This document shows, one piece after another, positions 7,573 through 16,024 of a stretch of DNA of 17,791 nucleotides (within the stretch, counting starts at the first letter, position 1; each line of letters opens with the position of its first letter). Made by a program: the position numbers and the translations under genes. Origin of the DNA: Actinomycetes bacterium (GTDB taxonomy: Bacteria > Actinomycetota > Actinomycetes > Propionibacteriales > Nocardioidaceae); the NCBI GenBank assembly GCA_029779385.1, contig JAKPAQ010000605.1:1-17791 (forward strand), in the 5' to 3' direction. The notes under the pieces are model-generated. The model did not search any database and had not been told where the DNA came from. It saw only the letters and a program-made list of their open reading frames with translations.

Positions 7573-8517
7573 TTACTCGGCCTTGTCGATGGACTTGATC
7601 TCGACCACGAACAGCAAGTCCTTGCCGCCTAGTTCGTTATCAGCCGAAGCTTCCTTGCCGTAGCCGAACTCGGCCGGGATGCTGATCATTACGGTGGTGC
7701 CGACCTTTTGGCCGACGAGTCCGGCCTTGAACCCTTCGACAACTTGGCTGGTGTTCAGTTGGGCAGGCTGGCCGCCCTTGATCCAGGTCTGCTGGAAGAT
7801 CTTGCCGTTGTCTTGCCAAGTGCGACCCTGGTAGTTGACCGTGACCAAGTCGCCGGCTTTAACGGTTTCGCCGGTGCCTTCTTTGAGGACCTTGACCGTG
7901 ACGTCCTTGGGGGCTGTGCCGCTGAGCGTGAGTACGGGTTCGCCGGTCTTCTTGAACGTCACTTCTGGTGCACCGGTAGTCCACTTGGACGCCTTGATGG
8001 GCTCGCGAGTCTTTACTACGTCGGTGACGATTACCAGCGAGTCAGTCGCCTTGATCTCGAGGCTTTCGTAACCTTGGTCGCCGTAGACGTCCTTGGCGCT
8101 GACGGTCGTGACGACGCGAGAGCCGACGCGGACGCATTCAATGCCGGCGCGGAAGGCTTCAAAAGTCTGTGTGTCGCCGGCGGTGAGGGTGGCTTCTTCG
8201 CTTAGCGACTTCTCGCCGGTGCGACCGTTGAAGACGCTGATGACGGCTTCGACTTGTGCCCCGTCGGTGGTGTATTTGCCTTCGCCCTCGTCAAGAATCG
8301 TGCGCTGCAGGCTGTCGGCCTTGACCTTTAGCGGCTTGTCGAACGTCGCCTTTGGATCCTTCTCGCCGAACTTTCCGGTGACTTTGACCGAGTCGCTGGC
8401 AGATCCTGACTTATAGGTGGGGCAGTCTTTCGGCTTGTCTGCATCTGAGGAGCTACAGGCCGAGAGAGTGGCCACTGACAACATCAGGACCGCAGGGATG
8501 GTCAGCAACTTCCGCAT
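7573..8517 (-). CDS. FKBP-type peptidyl-prolyl isomerase lipoprotein with two FKBP-like domains
   Basis: The 314-residue product has a lipoprotein signal peptide with lipobox LSAC (Cys21), so it should be anchored on the outer face of the membrane. It probably helps fold exported proteins by cis-trans isomerisation of prolyl bonds. The C-terminal FKBP domain spans about residues 205-312, with VTVNYQG, VVEGFKAGLVGQKVG, IPAEFGYG and LLFVVEI cores. A weaker FKBP-like domain spans about 70-167 (VEAVISVFNGRTG, FRAGIECVRVGSRV) and looks degenerate. In the second domain the position equivalent to FKBP12 Asp37 is Gln (IFQQT) and the Trp59 position is Phe, by my alignment from memory, so activity may be modest. 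The ATG start has a GAGAA ribosome site five bases upstream, and TATCTA (minus strand, 8545-8540) is a weak -10 candidate. Confidence 0.88.
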   Translation of the reverse strand: MRKLLTIPAVLMLSVATLSACSSSDADKPKDCPTYKSGSASDSVKVTGKFGEKDPKATFDKPLKVKADSLQRTILDEGEGKYTTDGAQVEAVISVFNGRTGEKSLSEEATLTAGDTQTFEAFRAGIECVRVGSRVVTTVSAKDVYGDQGYESLEIKATDSLVIVTDVVKTREPIKASKWTTGAPEVTFKKTGEPVLTLSGTAPKDVTVKVLKEGTGETVKAGDLVTVNYQGRTWQDNGKIFQQTWIKGGQPAQLNTSQVVEGFKAGLVGQKVGTTVMISIPAEFGYGKEASADNELGGKDLLFVVEIKSIDKAE

Positions 8518-8591
8518 TTGGTTCTCGATTCTTGGGAATTAGATAAGGCAAGCGATAGTTTGCCGAGCCTACCTGTGACTAGCCTGAGCGG

Positions 8592-8606
8592 GGCCAGATT
8601 TTGGCC
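8592..8606 (-). terminator. Weak hairpin after the DUF3817 gene
   Basis: GGCCA and TGGCC arms (8592-8596, 8602-8606) flank a five-base loop directly after the DUF3817 stop on the minus strand. The stem is only five base pairs and is followed by GC-rich sequence, so it would slow rather than stop transcription. The rest of 8518-8608 holds the FKBP leader. Confidence 0.25.
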
Positions 8607-8608
8607 GA

Positions 8609-9055
8609 TTAGCCAACCGGCGGGCCCAGCAGGAGTGCCACCGAAGTTAGGGCCGCGACCGCGACCAAGCCGGCAGCGATCCCTTGGCCGGGCCGACGGA
8701 TAAGCCAGGAGGCGAGTCGCTCAAGAGCGTTCGAGGGCGTGGCGGTCGACAACCGCCAATCCTGCGCGAGGGCTCCGCGGCGGTCCATTGCGACGTCGAA
8801 CCAGACGGTGAAGTACGGCGGGATCGCAGCCAGCAGACCCAGTGCGGTGCGCTTTAGGGTCCAACGAGCGTCGATCGCCACCACTACGGTGATCAAGCAA
8901 TACGCGATAAACACGACACCGTGCGCCATGCCGCCAATGCGCACACCCAGCTCGGTGGTTTCGGTGACGTACTTGAGGAACATTCCCGCGAGCAGCAGCG
9001 TCCAAGTGACTGCTTCAGCGATGGCGGCGTAACGGAAGATTTTGCGCGGCGACAT
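8609..9055 (-). CDS. DUF3817 family integral membrane protein
   Basis: The 148-residue protein contains the DUF3817 pattern: an N-terminal FRYAAIAEAVTWTLLL helix, GGMAHGVVFIAYC, then ALGLLAAIPPYFTVWFD. Hydrophobic segments lie at about 8-29, 42-61, 69-87 and 124-145. The first three belong to the domain. The fourth, after a polar stretch (90-120), is an added C-terminal anchor. The function of the family is unknown; it is common in actinobacteria and other bacteria. The ATG at 9055 lacks a strong ribosome site, but the N-terminus begins where family members do. The gene is divergent from dnaK and shares its 157-base upstream region, in which ACTCAAA (9057-9063) resembles one HAIR half-site; whether HspR affects it is an open question. 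Confidence 0.85.
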   Translation of the reverse strand: MSPRKIFRYAAIAEAVTWTLLLAGMFLKYVTETTELGVRIGGMAHGVVFIAYCLITVVVAIDARWTLKRTALGLLAAIPPYFTVWFDVAMDRRGALAQDWRLSTATPSNALERLASWLIRRPGQGIAAGLVAVAALTSVALLLGPPVG

Positions 9056-9092
9056 GACTCAAAGGTTACTGGTGGGTACAAGTCGAGGTGCG

Positions 9093-9107
9093 GCAAAATT
9101 TTTTTGC
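9093..9107 (+). promoter_or_regulatory. A/T tract upstream of dnaK, possible UP element
   Basis: GCAAAA, TTT and TTTTGC form an A4T7 tract bounded by GC, which stands out in a GC-rich genome. Relative to the candidate -10 at 9142-9147 it falls at about -60 to -48, where the RNA polymerase alpha subunit binds UP elements. It can also fold as a small hairpin, extended with one mismatch to 9089-9111. Confidence 0.4.
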
Positions 9108-9138
9108 AGCAGTGGGGAATGAATCGGGCTTGGGCAAA

Positions 9139-9173
9139 GTTGATAATGTATGACTCAAGTCAATTGACTCACA
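9139..9173 (+). promoter_or_regulatory. HAIR-like HspR operator with an extra half-site
   Basis: The known HspR-associated inverted repeat is CTTGAGT-N7-ACTCAAG. Here the right arm ACTCAAG at 9153-9159 is perfect, and the left arm GTTGATA at 9139-9145, at the correct N7 spacing, matches four of seven bases. A third element, ACTCACA (9167-9173), follows after another seven bases in direct orientation. AGTCAATTGACT (9158-9169) is a perfect palindrome. The sites overlap the candidate -10 and start point, where a repressor would block transcription, and hspR is the last gene of the operon. Confidence 0.65.
9142..9147 (+). promoter_or_regulatory. Candidate -10 box of the dnaK operon promoter
   Basis: GATAAT matches the sigma-70 consensus TATAAT at five of six bases. 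No good -35 hexamer lies 16-18 bases upstream, so the assignment rests on the -10 match, the A/T tract upstream and the overlapping HAIR-like operator. Transcription would begin near 9154, giving a leader of about 60 bases. TTGATA at 9140-9145 could instead be a -35, but no -10 follows it at a suitable distance. Confidence 0.4.
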
Positions 9174-9202
9174 GTTTTCAACTAGCGAAACCCGCTCAAC
9201 CT

Positions 9203-9208
9203 AGGAGG
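9203..9208 (+). promoter_or_regulatory. Strong ribosome-binding site of dnaK
   Basis: AGGAGG lies four bases before the ATG at 9213, a full match to the anti-Shine-Dalgarno sequence and the strongest in the window together with the dnaJ site. Confidence 0.85.
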
Positions 9209-9212
9209 CACC

Positions 9213-11047
<1,835 letters not shown>

Positions 11048-11051
<4 letters not shown>

Positions 11052-11614
11052 CCGATCCGGTTACCGAACCCGACGAGGTTATCGAGTCGGTCGGCGAAGA
11101 TCTGCCCACTAGCGAGGAGCCCGCGCCCACTGAGGCTGCGGGTCCCTCGCTGGAGGACCAGCTCGCCGAACGCACCGGTGACCTGCAGCGTGTGCAGGCC
11201 GAGTTCATCAACTACAAGCGTCGCGTCGAAGACGACCGCGTCAAAGCGATCGAGGCCGGCAAGCAGAAGGTTTTGGTCGAGTTACTGACCGTGCTCGATG
11301 ACCTGAGCCGCGCTGATGAACACGGCGAGTTGACCGGCGGTTTCAAAGCAGTAGCCGACCAGTTGACTGCGGTGACAACCAAGTTCGGCCTCGAATCCTT
11401 CGGAGTCGAGGGAGAGCCGTTCGATCCGAACCTGCACGAGGCGGTGTTCCATGCGGGCGAGGATCCAGATGTGCTCGTGACCAGCATCAAGCAGGTCATG
11501 CGAACCGGCTACCTCGTCAACAAGACCGTGCTCCGCCCGGCAGTAGTTGGCGTGGTCGATCCAGGTGTCGCCGCTGAAACAACGAGTGAGTCCGTCGCCA
11601 GCGACGGCGAATGA
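11048..11614 (+). CDS. grpE: Nucleotide exchange factor GrpE
   Basis: The 188-residue protein is the GrpE homodimer subunit that releases ADP from DnaK. An acidic, disordered N-terminus (1-35) precedes a long helix (about 35-95) with the AEFINYKRR motif. The C-terminal beta domain contains [10 protein letters not shown] and the [20 protein letters not shown] signature. A Gly/Ser-poor acidic tail ends the protein. It starts with GTG at 11048 inside the dnaK stop (GTGA), with dnaK sequence upstream lacking a strong ribosome site, so translation is probably coupled to dnaK. Twenty-three bases separate it from dnaJ. Confidence 0.97.
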
Positions 11615-11619
11615 ACTGA

Positions 11620-11631
11620 GAGGAGGGGAGG
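11620..11631 (+). promoter_or_regulatory. Ribosome-binding site of dnaJ
   Basis: The run AGGAGGGGAGGG precedes the ATG at 11638 by about six bases and offers several overlapping Shine-Dalgarno registers, which suggests dnaJ is translated independently of grpE. Confidence 0.75.
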
Positions 11632-11637
11632 GTTGTC

Positions 11638-12756
11638 ATGAACGCACCAACTGATTGGTCGACGAAAGATTTCTATGCAGTCCTCGGCGTGAAGAAGGAC
11701 GCTTCGGCTGCCGAAATCAAGAAGGCTTACCGCAAGTTAGCTCGTGACAACCACCCCGACTCCAACCCCGGAAACGCCGAGGCCGAAGAACGGTTCAAGG
11801 CGATCTCGGAGGCTTATGGAGTTGTCGGTAGCGCCGACAAACGAAAGCAATACGACGAGCAGCGGACGCTGTTCGGCCAGTTCAAGGGCGGCTTCGGCGG
11901 TGGCTCCTATGGGGGCGGCTCCCATGGAGCTGCCGCGGACTTCGACCTCGGTGACATTCTCGGCGGAATTTTCGGTGGCGGCGGTTCCCGCGGTGGCCGG
12001 CGGCGTCAGCCGCAGGCGCGTCGTGGTGACGACCTCGAAACCGAAGCGACGATCACCTTTCGTCAAGCGGTCGAAGGTGCGACGCTGCCGCTGCGGTTGA
12101 CCAGCGATGAACCCTGCGGCAACTGTCACGGCACCGGGGCAAAGCCCGGCAGCGTGCCGAAAGTGTGTACCAAGTGCCAGGGCAGCGGCGTCCAAACTGG
12201 CGCCTCCGGTGGCGTGTTCGCGATGACCGAGCCTTGCTCGCAGTGTCGCGGTCGGGGTTTGCTCGTTGAGCACCCTTGTGAGGTTTGCTCCGGCTCCGGG
12301 CGCGCCCCGTCGAGTCGCACGATCAACGTCAAAGTCCCCGGCGGGGTCCGCGACGGTCAACGAATCAAGATTCGCGGCAAGGGCGGCAAGGGCGATTCGG
12401 GTGCCCCGGCCGGCGACCTGTATCTAGTCGTTCACGTCGAGAGCGACGACCGGTTCGGCCGAAAGGGCGACGACCTGACGGTTTCGGTTTCGGTCCCGTT
12501 CGACGACTTGGTGCTTGGCGGCGAAGTCAAAGCTCCGACACTCGACGGTTCCACCGTGAAGCTGAAGGTTCCGGCCGGCACTCCGGCCGGTCGCACCTTC
12601 CGGGCTCGCGGAAAGGGCGCGACCAAGCGGGACAACTCCCGTGGCGATCTGCTCGTGACCGTCGAGGTCGAGGTACCAAAGACGCTCACCGACGAACAGC
12701 GCGCAGCGGTCGAGACGCTTCGTGCCGCCCGATTGAACGGAGCGACAAATGAGTGA
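11638..12756 (+). CDS. dnaJ: Co-chaperone DnaJ (DnaJ1, Hsp40 type I)
   Basis: This 372-residue Hsp40 delivers clients to DnaK and stimulates its ATPase. The J domain (about 10-75) has the essential HPD at 39-41. A Gly/Phe-rich region spans about 80-120. The zinc-binding domain has all four CxxCxGxG repeats, CGNCHGTG (160-167), CTKCQGSG (177-184), CSQCRGRG (200-207) and CEVCSGSG (214-221). Two beta-sandwich client-binding domains follow. The start DWSTKDFYAVLGVKKDAS is like actinobacterial DnaJ1, the copy that sits in the dnaK operon; a second dnaJ usually lies elsewhere with hrcA. Its end overlaps hspR by eight bases, so the repressor is coupled to dnaJ translation. Confidence 0.97.
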   Translation: MNAPTDWSTKDFYAVLGVKKDASAAEIKKAYRKLARDNHPDSNPGNAEAEERFKAISEAYGVVGSADKRKQYDEQRTLFGQFKGGFGGGSYGGGSHGAAADFDLGDILGGIFGGGGSRGGRRRQPQARRGDDLETEATITFRQAVEGATLPLRLTSDEPCGNCHGTGAKPGSVPKVCTKCQGSGVQTGASGGVFAMTEPCSQCRGRGLLVEHPCEVCSGSGRAPSSRTINVKVPGGVRDGQRIKIRGKGGKGDSGAPAGDLYLVVHVESDDRFGRKGDDLTVSVSVPFDDLVLGGEVKAPTLDGSTVKLKVPAGTPAGRTFRARGKGATKRDNSRGDLLVTVEVEVPKTLTDEQRAAVETLRAARLNGATNE

Positions 12757-13123
12757 CTTCATCCCGCCCGGACCGGAGGCGAAGGTTTTTGTCATCAGCA
12801 TCGCCGCGGAGTTGAGCGGACTGCACCCGCAGACGCTACGCACCTACGACCGGATCGGTTTGGTTGCTGCTGGTCGAACCAGCGGTGGTGGCCGTCGCTA
12901 TTCACTACGCGATGTCGAGTTGCTGCGGATGGTCGCGCAGTTGACTGCCGAAGGTTTGGGGCTCGAGGGCGTCAAACGAGTTATCGCCCTCGAAAACCAA
13001 GTGACCGCCCTGCAATCTCGGGTGGTGGAGCTAGAGAACGAACTGCTGCGCGCCCAAGGCCCGCAGAACCTGCCCGCGCTCTACGCCGGCCATCAGGTGG
13101 CGCTTTGGCGCCGGCGCAAGTGA
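12749..13123 (+). CDS. hspR: Heat-shock repressor HspR (MerR family)
   Basis: The 124-residue protein has an N-terminal MerR-type winged helix (about 13-75) with the HspR-typical HPQTLRTYDRIGLV and RTSGGGRRYSLRDVELL, followed by a coiled-coil dimerisation helix (about 78-103, ALENQVTALQSRVVELENEL) and a basic tail WRRRK. HspR of Streptomyces and Mycobacterium binds HAIR sites with DnaK as co-repressor, so free DnaK shuts its own operon off until misfolded proteins draw it away. The gene order and the HAIR-like site before dnaK fit that loop. ATG at 12749 lies inside dnaJ, overlapping by eight bases. Clp/Lon genes, the other usual targets, are not in this window. Confidence 0.95.
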   Translation: MSDFIPPGPEAKVFVISIAAELSGLHPQTLRTYDRIGLVAAGRTSGGGRRYSLRDVELLRMVAQLTAEGLGLEGVKRVIALENQVTALQSRVVELENELLRAQGPQNLPALYAGHQVALWRRRK

Positions 13124-13124
13124 C

Positions 13125-13499
13125 CTAGTTCCGATCAGGAAAGACGTGGCGAACGATCGCCTGGACATCGCGATCCAAATGAGTGAACTTCGAGTTCATT
13201 TCAGTCTGTAACCCGCCAATTTGGGTGTCTACCCGCTCGAACTGGGTGTCGACCCGCTCGAACCGAGCATTCATTTCCGATCGGATACCGATGAGTTCGG
13301 CCTCGAACGTGCCGTGCATTCCGCGGATCTCGGCGCCCAACTCATTTCGCATACTGCGCAATTCGCGAACGAAATAGCCCGAAGTCGTGGCCAAGAGGGC
13401 AAACAACATCGACGCGAACGCAGCGATCAACGTCCACACTTGCGGCTCGGTCAACTCGATCACCTTTCCAGTGTCGCTGTTTGACCGCCAACCTGCCAT
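13125..13499 (-). CDS. Small membrane-anchored coiled-coil protein of unknown function
   Basis: The 124-residue product has a short polar N-terminus, one hydrophobic segment at about 19-43 (VWTLIAAFASMLFALLATTSGYFV without charges) and then a long charged helix predicted as coiled coil (44-115). The helix contains two exact copies of the heptad FERVDTQ, encoded by a 21-base tandem repeat. Similar one-helix-plus-coil proteins are widespread in bacteria and have no firm function; membrane-tethered oligomerisation is the most that can be inferred. ATG at 13499 has no good ribosome site; GTG at residue 13 (VIELTEPQVW) is an alternative start. It ends one base from hspR, convergent, and there is no sign that it belongs to the heat-shock operon. 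Confidence 0.7.
   Translation of the reverse strand: MAGWRSNSDTGKVIELTEPQVWTLIAAFASMLFALLATTSGYFVRELRSMRNELGAEIRGMHGTFEAELIGIRSEMNARFERVDTQFERVDTQIGGLQTEMNSKFTHLDRDVQAIVRHVFPDRN
13222..13263. repeat. 21-base tandem repeat encoding one coiled-coil heptad
   Basis: Bases 13222-13242 and 13243-13263 are identical except at the ninth position (T versus G), which is silent. Each copy encodes one seven-residue heptad on the minus strand, so the duplication keeps both frame and coiled-coil register. The high identity suggests a recent duplication. Confidence 0.9.
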
Positions 13500-13548
13500 A
13501 CCCAGCTGGTTTTAGTCGGCCGCGTCCACAGCCGGTTCGCGGCTGGCT

Positions 13549-15072
13549 TCAGTTGACTTGGCGGTCGCGACCCTCCCAGTAGTGGGCGCGAAGTTTGAAC
13601 TTTTGGAGTTTGCCGGTCGCGGTTCGACTGAGCTCATCGCGGAACTCAACTCGCTTGGGCACTTTGTAGCCGGCCAGCAGGCCGCGCGTGTGCTCGCGCA
13701 ACTCTTCCTCGGTGACTTCCTGATCGGCGACCACTAGCGCGAGCACGAGTTCACCCCACTTGTCATCTGGGATACCGATCACGGCGACCTCGCGAACTGC
13801 CGGGTGGGAGGCGAGCGCGTCCTCGACCTCGATGGAGGAGACGTTCTCGCCACCAGAGACGATCACGTCTTTCTTGCGGTCGGCGATCGTCACGTAGCCG
13901 TCCTCATAGGAACCGCCGTCGCCGGTGTGGAACCACCCGCCGGCCAGTGCCTCGTCGGTGGCTTCGGGGTTCTGCCAGTACGACTCGAGCACCGTATTGC
14001 TCTTCGCCAAGATCTCGCCTGAATCGTTGACCATGATTCGGGTGCCGATCGTCGGCGCGCCAGCGCGACCCAAAAGCCTCGCCTGTTCGACGCCCTCCAG
14101 ATCGTCCCACTCCTCGCGCATCCGGCTCATCGTCAGCAACGGCGAAGTTTCGGTGAGGCCGTAGATCTGGATGAATTCCCAGCCGAGCTCCTCGCGCACG
14201 CGCTGGATCGTTCGGGTGGGTGGAGGCGCACCGGCGACGATGCAGCGAACCTGGTCGCGGCCGGTGCCTCCCTCCCAAGCAGGCAGCGCATCCAACACGG
14301 CCGTCAGCACCGCTGGTGCGCAGGCCAGCACGGTAATGCCGTGCTCGTCGATGCGCCGCAAGATTTCGGTTCCGTCGACTTGGCGAAGGACCACTTGTTT
14401 GGCACCCATCCCGGTGGCCGAATAGAGCAGGCCCCAACCGTCGCAGTGGAACATCGGCAGCGTGTGCAAGTAGACGTCGCGGTCGTTGAGGCCGGCATGC
14501 CAGCCGAAGGTGGTCGCGTTCACCCAACGCGCGCGATGAGTTTGTTGGACGCCTTTTGGCCGTGCGGTGGTGCCGGAGGTGTAGTTGATCGTCGCCGTCG
14601 CGTTCTCGTCCGGAATCCACTCGGCCGGCTCGGCTTTTGAGGCCCAAATCTGGTCGTCGTCGCGGCCAAGAACGAATACGTGCTTGGCCGAACCGCAGGA
14701 ATCGGCTAGGTGTTCGAGTTCAGGATCGAGGTAGACGACCTCGGCACCGCAATGTCCGACGATGTACTCGACCTCGGCCGGCGCGAGGCGGAAGTTCACC
14801 GGCACGAAGATCCGACCCCAATTGGCCACGCCATAAAAGGACGTAAGAAGTCGGGCAGCGTTCTGGCTGATCATCGCCACTCGGGCGCCTTGGGCCACTC
14901 CTAGTTCGTCCAAGGTGGCGGCCTGGCTGCGGGCTTTGGCGTAGACCTGCGCATACGTCAGGCTTCCCCAAGAGTCGGCGACCTGATCGGGTTCATCTAC
15001 GACCGCGACTCGCTCCGGATATACGGTGCGCGCGCGGTCGAGGAAGTCACGAAGGGTCAACGGGACAATCAT
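13549..15072 (-). CDS. Acyl-CoA synthetase (AMP-forming), FadD-like
   Basis: This 507-residue enzyme activates a carboxylic acid, most likely a fatty acid, to its CoA thioester through an acyl-adenylate. Adenylate-forming motifs appear in order: the ATP-binding loop YTSGTTARPKG (164-174), YGLTETS (304-310), the HTGD Asp (382-385), the hinge ADRKKDVIVSGGENVSSIE (397-415) and the catalytic lysine in RTATGKLQK (K488). The ATG at 15072 has a clear CAGGAG ribosome site seven bases upstream. No signal peptide or membrane segment is visible. Chain length cannot be deduced. The opposite-facing neighbour is a homocysteine methyltransferase across a 117-base gap; together with the SDR at the left edge it hints at lipid degradation capacity, but the genes are not in one operon. 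Confidence 0.93.
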   Translation of the reverse strand: MIVPLTLRDFLDRARTVYPERVAVVDEPDQVADSWGSLTYAQVYAKARSQAATLDELGVAQGARVAMISQNAARLLTSFYGVANWGRIFVPVNFRLAPAEVEYIVGHCGAEVVYLDPELEHLADSCGSAKHVFVLGRDDDQIWASKAEPAEWIPDENATATINYTSGTTARPKGVQQTHRARWVNATTFGWHAGLNDRDVYLHTLPMFHCDGWGLLYSATGMGAKQVVLRQVDGTEILRRIDEHGITVLACAPAVLTAVLDALPAWEGGTGRDQVRCIVAGAPPPTRTIQRVREELGWEFIQIYGLTETSPLLTMSRMREEWDDLEGVEQARLLGRAGAPTIGTRIMVNDSGEILAKSNTVLESYWQNPEATDEALAGGWFHTGDGGSYEDGYVTIADRKKDVIVSGGENVSSIEVEDALASHPAVREVAVIGIPDDKWGELVLALVVADQEVTEEELREHTRGLLAGYKVPKRVEFRDELSRTATGKLQKFKLRAHYWEGRDRQVN

Positions 15073-15090
15073 GCAAACTCCTGAACGATG

Positions 15091-15116
15091 TGGTGTGCAT
15101 CACTAGTGTGCCTTCT
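15091..15116. promoter_or_regulatory. Palindrome and repeats in the acyl-CoA synthetase/HMT gap
   Basis: CACTAGTG (15101-15108) is a perfect palindrome flanked by GTGTGC at 15094-15099 and 15106-15111 in direct orientation. It lies 29 bases upstream of the acyl-CoA synthetase start, a position where a repressor (for example TetR- or GntR-like) could act. I see no clear -10/-35 pair. The remaining gap to 15189 shows nothing further. Confidence 0.3.
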
Positions 15117-15189
15117 CCGACGCGCTACGCCCAGAATGATCGCCGAACGGTAAGTCACCTGCGTTGAACGGAAGCGCAATACTGGACAG

Positions 15190-16014
15190 ATGCACATCCT
15201 CGATGGCGGCCTGTCCAATGCGCTCGAAGCTCGTGGTCATGATCTGACCCAGGAGGGTTGGACGGCCAGCGTGCTTCGAGAGCAACCGGCCGAGATCCTC
15301 GAAGTTCACCGCGGCTACTTTCAAGCCGGCGCCGACGTCGCCACCACGGCCAGCTACCAAGAAACTGATCCTGGGTTGTTGCGGCTGAGCGTCGAACTCG
15401 CGAAAGAAGCAGCAGGCGAAGCAAGCGACCGTCTCGTGGCGGCATCGGTCGGTCCATACGGCGCGATCTTGGGGGACGGCTCGGAGTATCGCGGCCACTA
15501 CGGGCTGACCGCCCAAGAGCTAGAACTCTTTCATCGACCACGCATCGAGGCACTCGTCGCGGCCGGTCCCGACCTGCTGGCAATCGAGACGATCCCAGAC
15601 ACCGACGAAGCAGCAGTGCTAGCGAAACTACTGACCGAGTTTGATTATCCGGCGTGGTTCTCCTACTCAACCGACGGTGGGCGTACTTGTGCAGGTCAAG
15701 AATTAGCCGAGGCGTTCGCGATCGCCGCCGCGGTCGACTCCGTTGTCGCAGTCGGCGTGAACTGCTGCCCACCTACCGAAGTTCTGGCGGCCATGAAGAT
15801 CGCTGCCAAGACCGGCAAGGCGGGTGTGACCTACCCGAACGCCGGCGAAATCTGGGACGCCGAGAACAGTCAGTGGTTCGGTTCGACAAGTTACGACCCC
15901 GAACTCGTGCCGGACTGGATCGGTTCCGGCGCCCGCTGGATTGGCGGTTGCTGTCGAGTCGGGACTGAAGCGATCACTCAAATCGCCGAACGCGCTGGTG
16001 CCTGCGACGCCTAA
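15190..16014 (+). CDS. mmuM: Homocysteine S-methyltransferase family protein
   Basis: The 274-residue enzyme is a zinc-dependent TIM barrel that transfers a methyl group, usually from S-methylmethionine, to homocysteine to give methionine. Key features are the N-terminal ILDGGLSNALEARG, TTASYQ at 52-57, the first zinc cysteine in GVNCCPP (C192) and the paired zinc cysteines in WIGGCCRVG (C254, C255). Length is slightly below the usual 300, mostly from a short N-terminus, but all zinc ligands are present. The start at 15190 is fixed by the family N-terminus; the ribosome site is weak, with GGA just upstream. A small lipoprotein follows after ten bases and may be co-transcribed. S-methylmethionine as donor is inferred from the family, so the gene symbol is tentative. 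Confidence 0.88.
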   Translation: MHILDGGLSNALEARGHDLTQEGWTASVLREQPAEILEVHRGYFQAGADVATTASYQETDPGLLRLSVELAKEAAGEASDRLVAASVGPYGAILGDGSEYRGHYGLTAQELELFHRPRIEALVAAGPDLLAIETIPDTDEAAVLAKLLTEFDYPAWFSYSTDGGRTCAGQELAEAFAIAAAVDSVVAVGVNCCPPTEVLAAMKIAAKTGKAGVTYPNAGEIWDAENSQWFGSTSYDPELVPDWIGSGARWIGGCCRVGTEAITQIAERAGACDA

Positions 16015-16024
16015 GGTCCGGCGC

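Noticed and set aside
9056..9212. CIRCE element (HrcA operator) before dnaK
   Set aside because: No TTAGCACTC-N9-GAGTGCTAA-like inverted repeat is present; the sites match HAIR-type halves instead.
11737..12360. Minus-strand frame of 207 codons inside dnaJ
   Set aside because: Antisense to the J domain, Gly-rich and zinc-finger codons; no recognisable protein features.
13222..13263. CRISPR or mobile-element repeat
   Set aside because: Only two abutting 21-base copies without spacers, inside a coding frame and in heptad register.
13904..14647. Minus-strand frame of 247 codons inside the acyl-CoA synthetase gene
   Set aside because: Same strand but wrong frame relative to a synthetase whose motifs are continuous; Arg/His-rich composition indicates a frame-shifted shadow.
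15155..15772. Minus-strand frame of 205 codons across the methyltransferase gene
   Set aside because: Extremely Arg/Ser-rich, antisense to a gene with intact zinc ligands; no domain.
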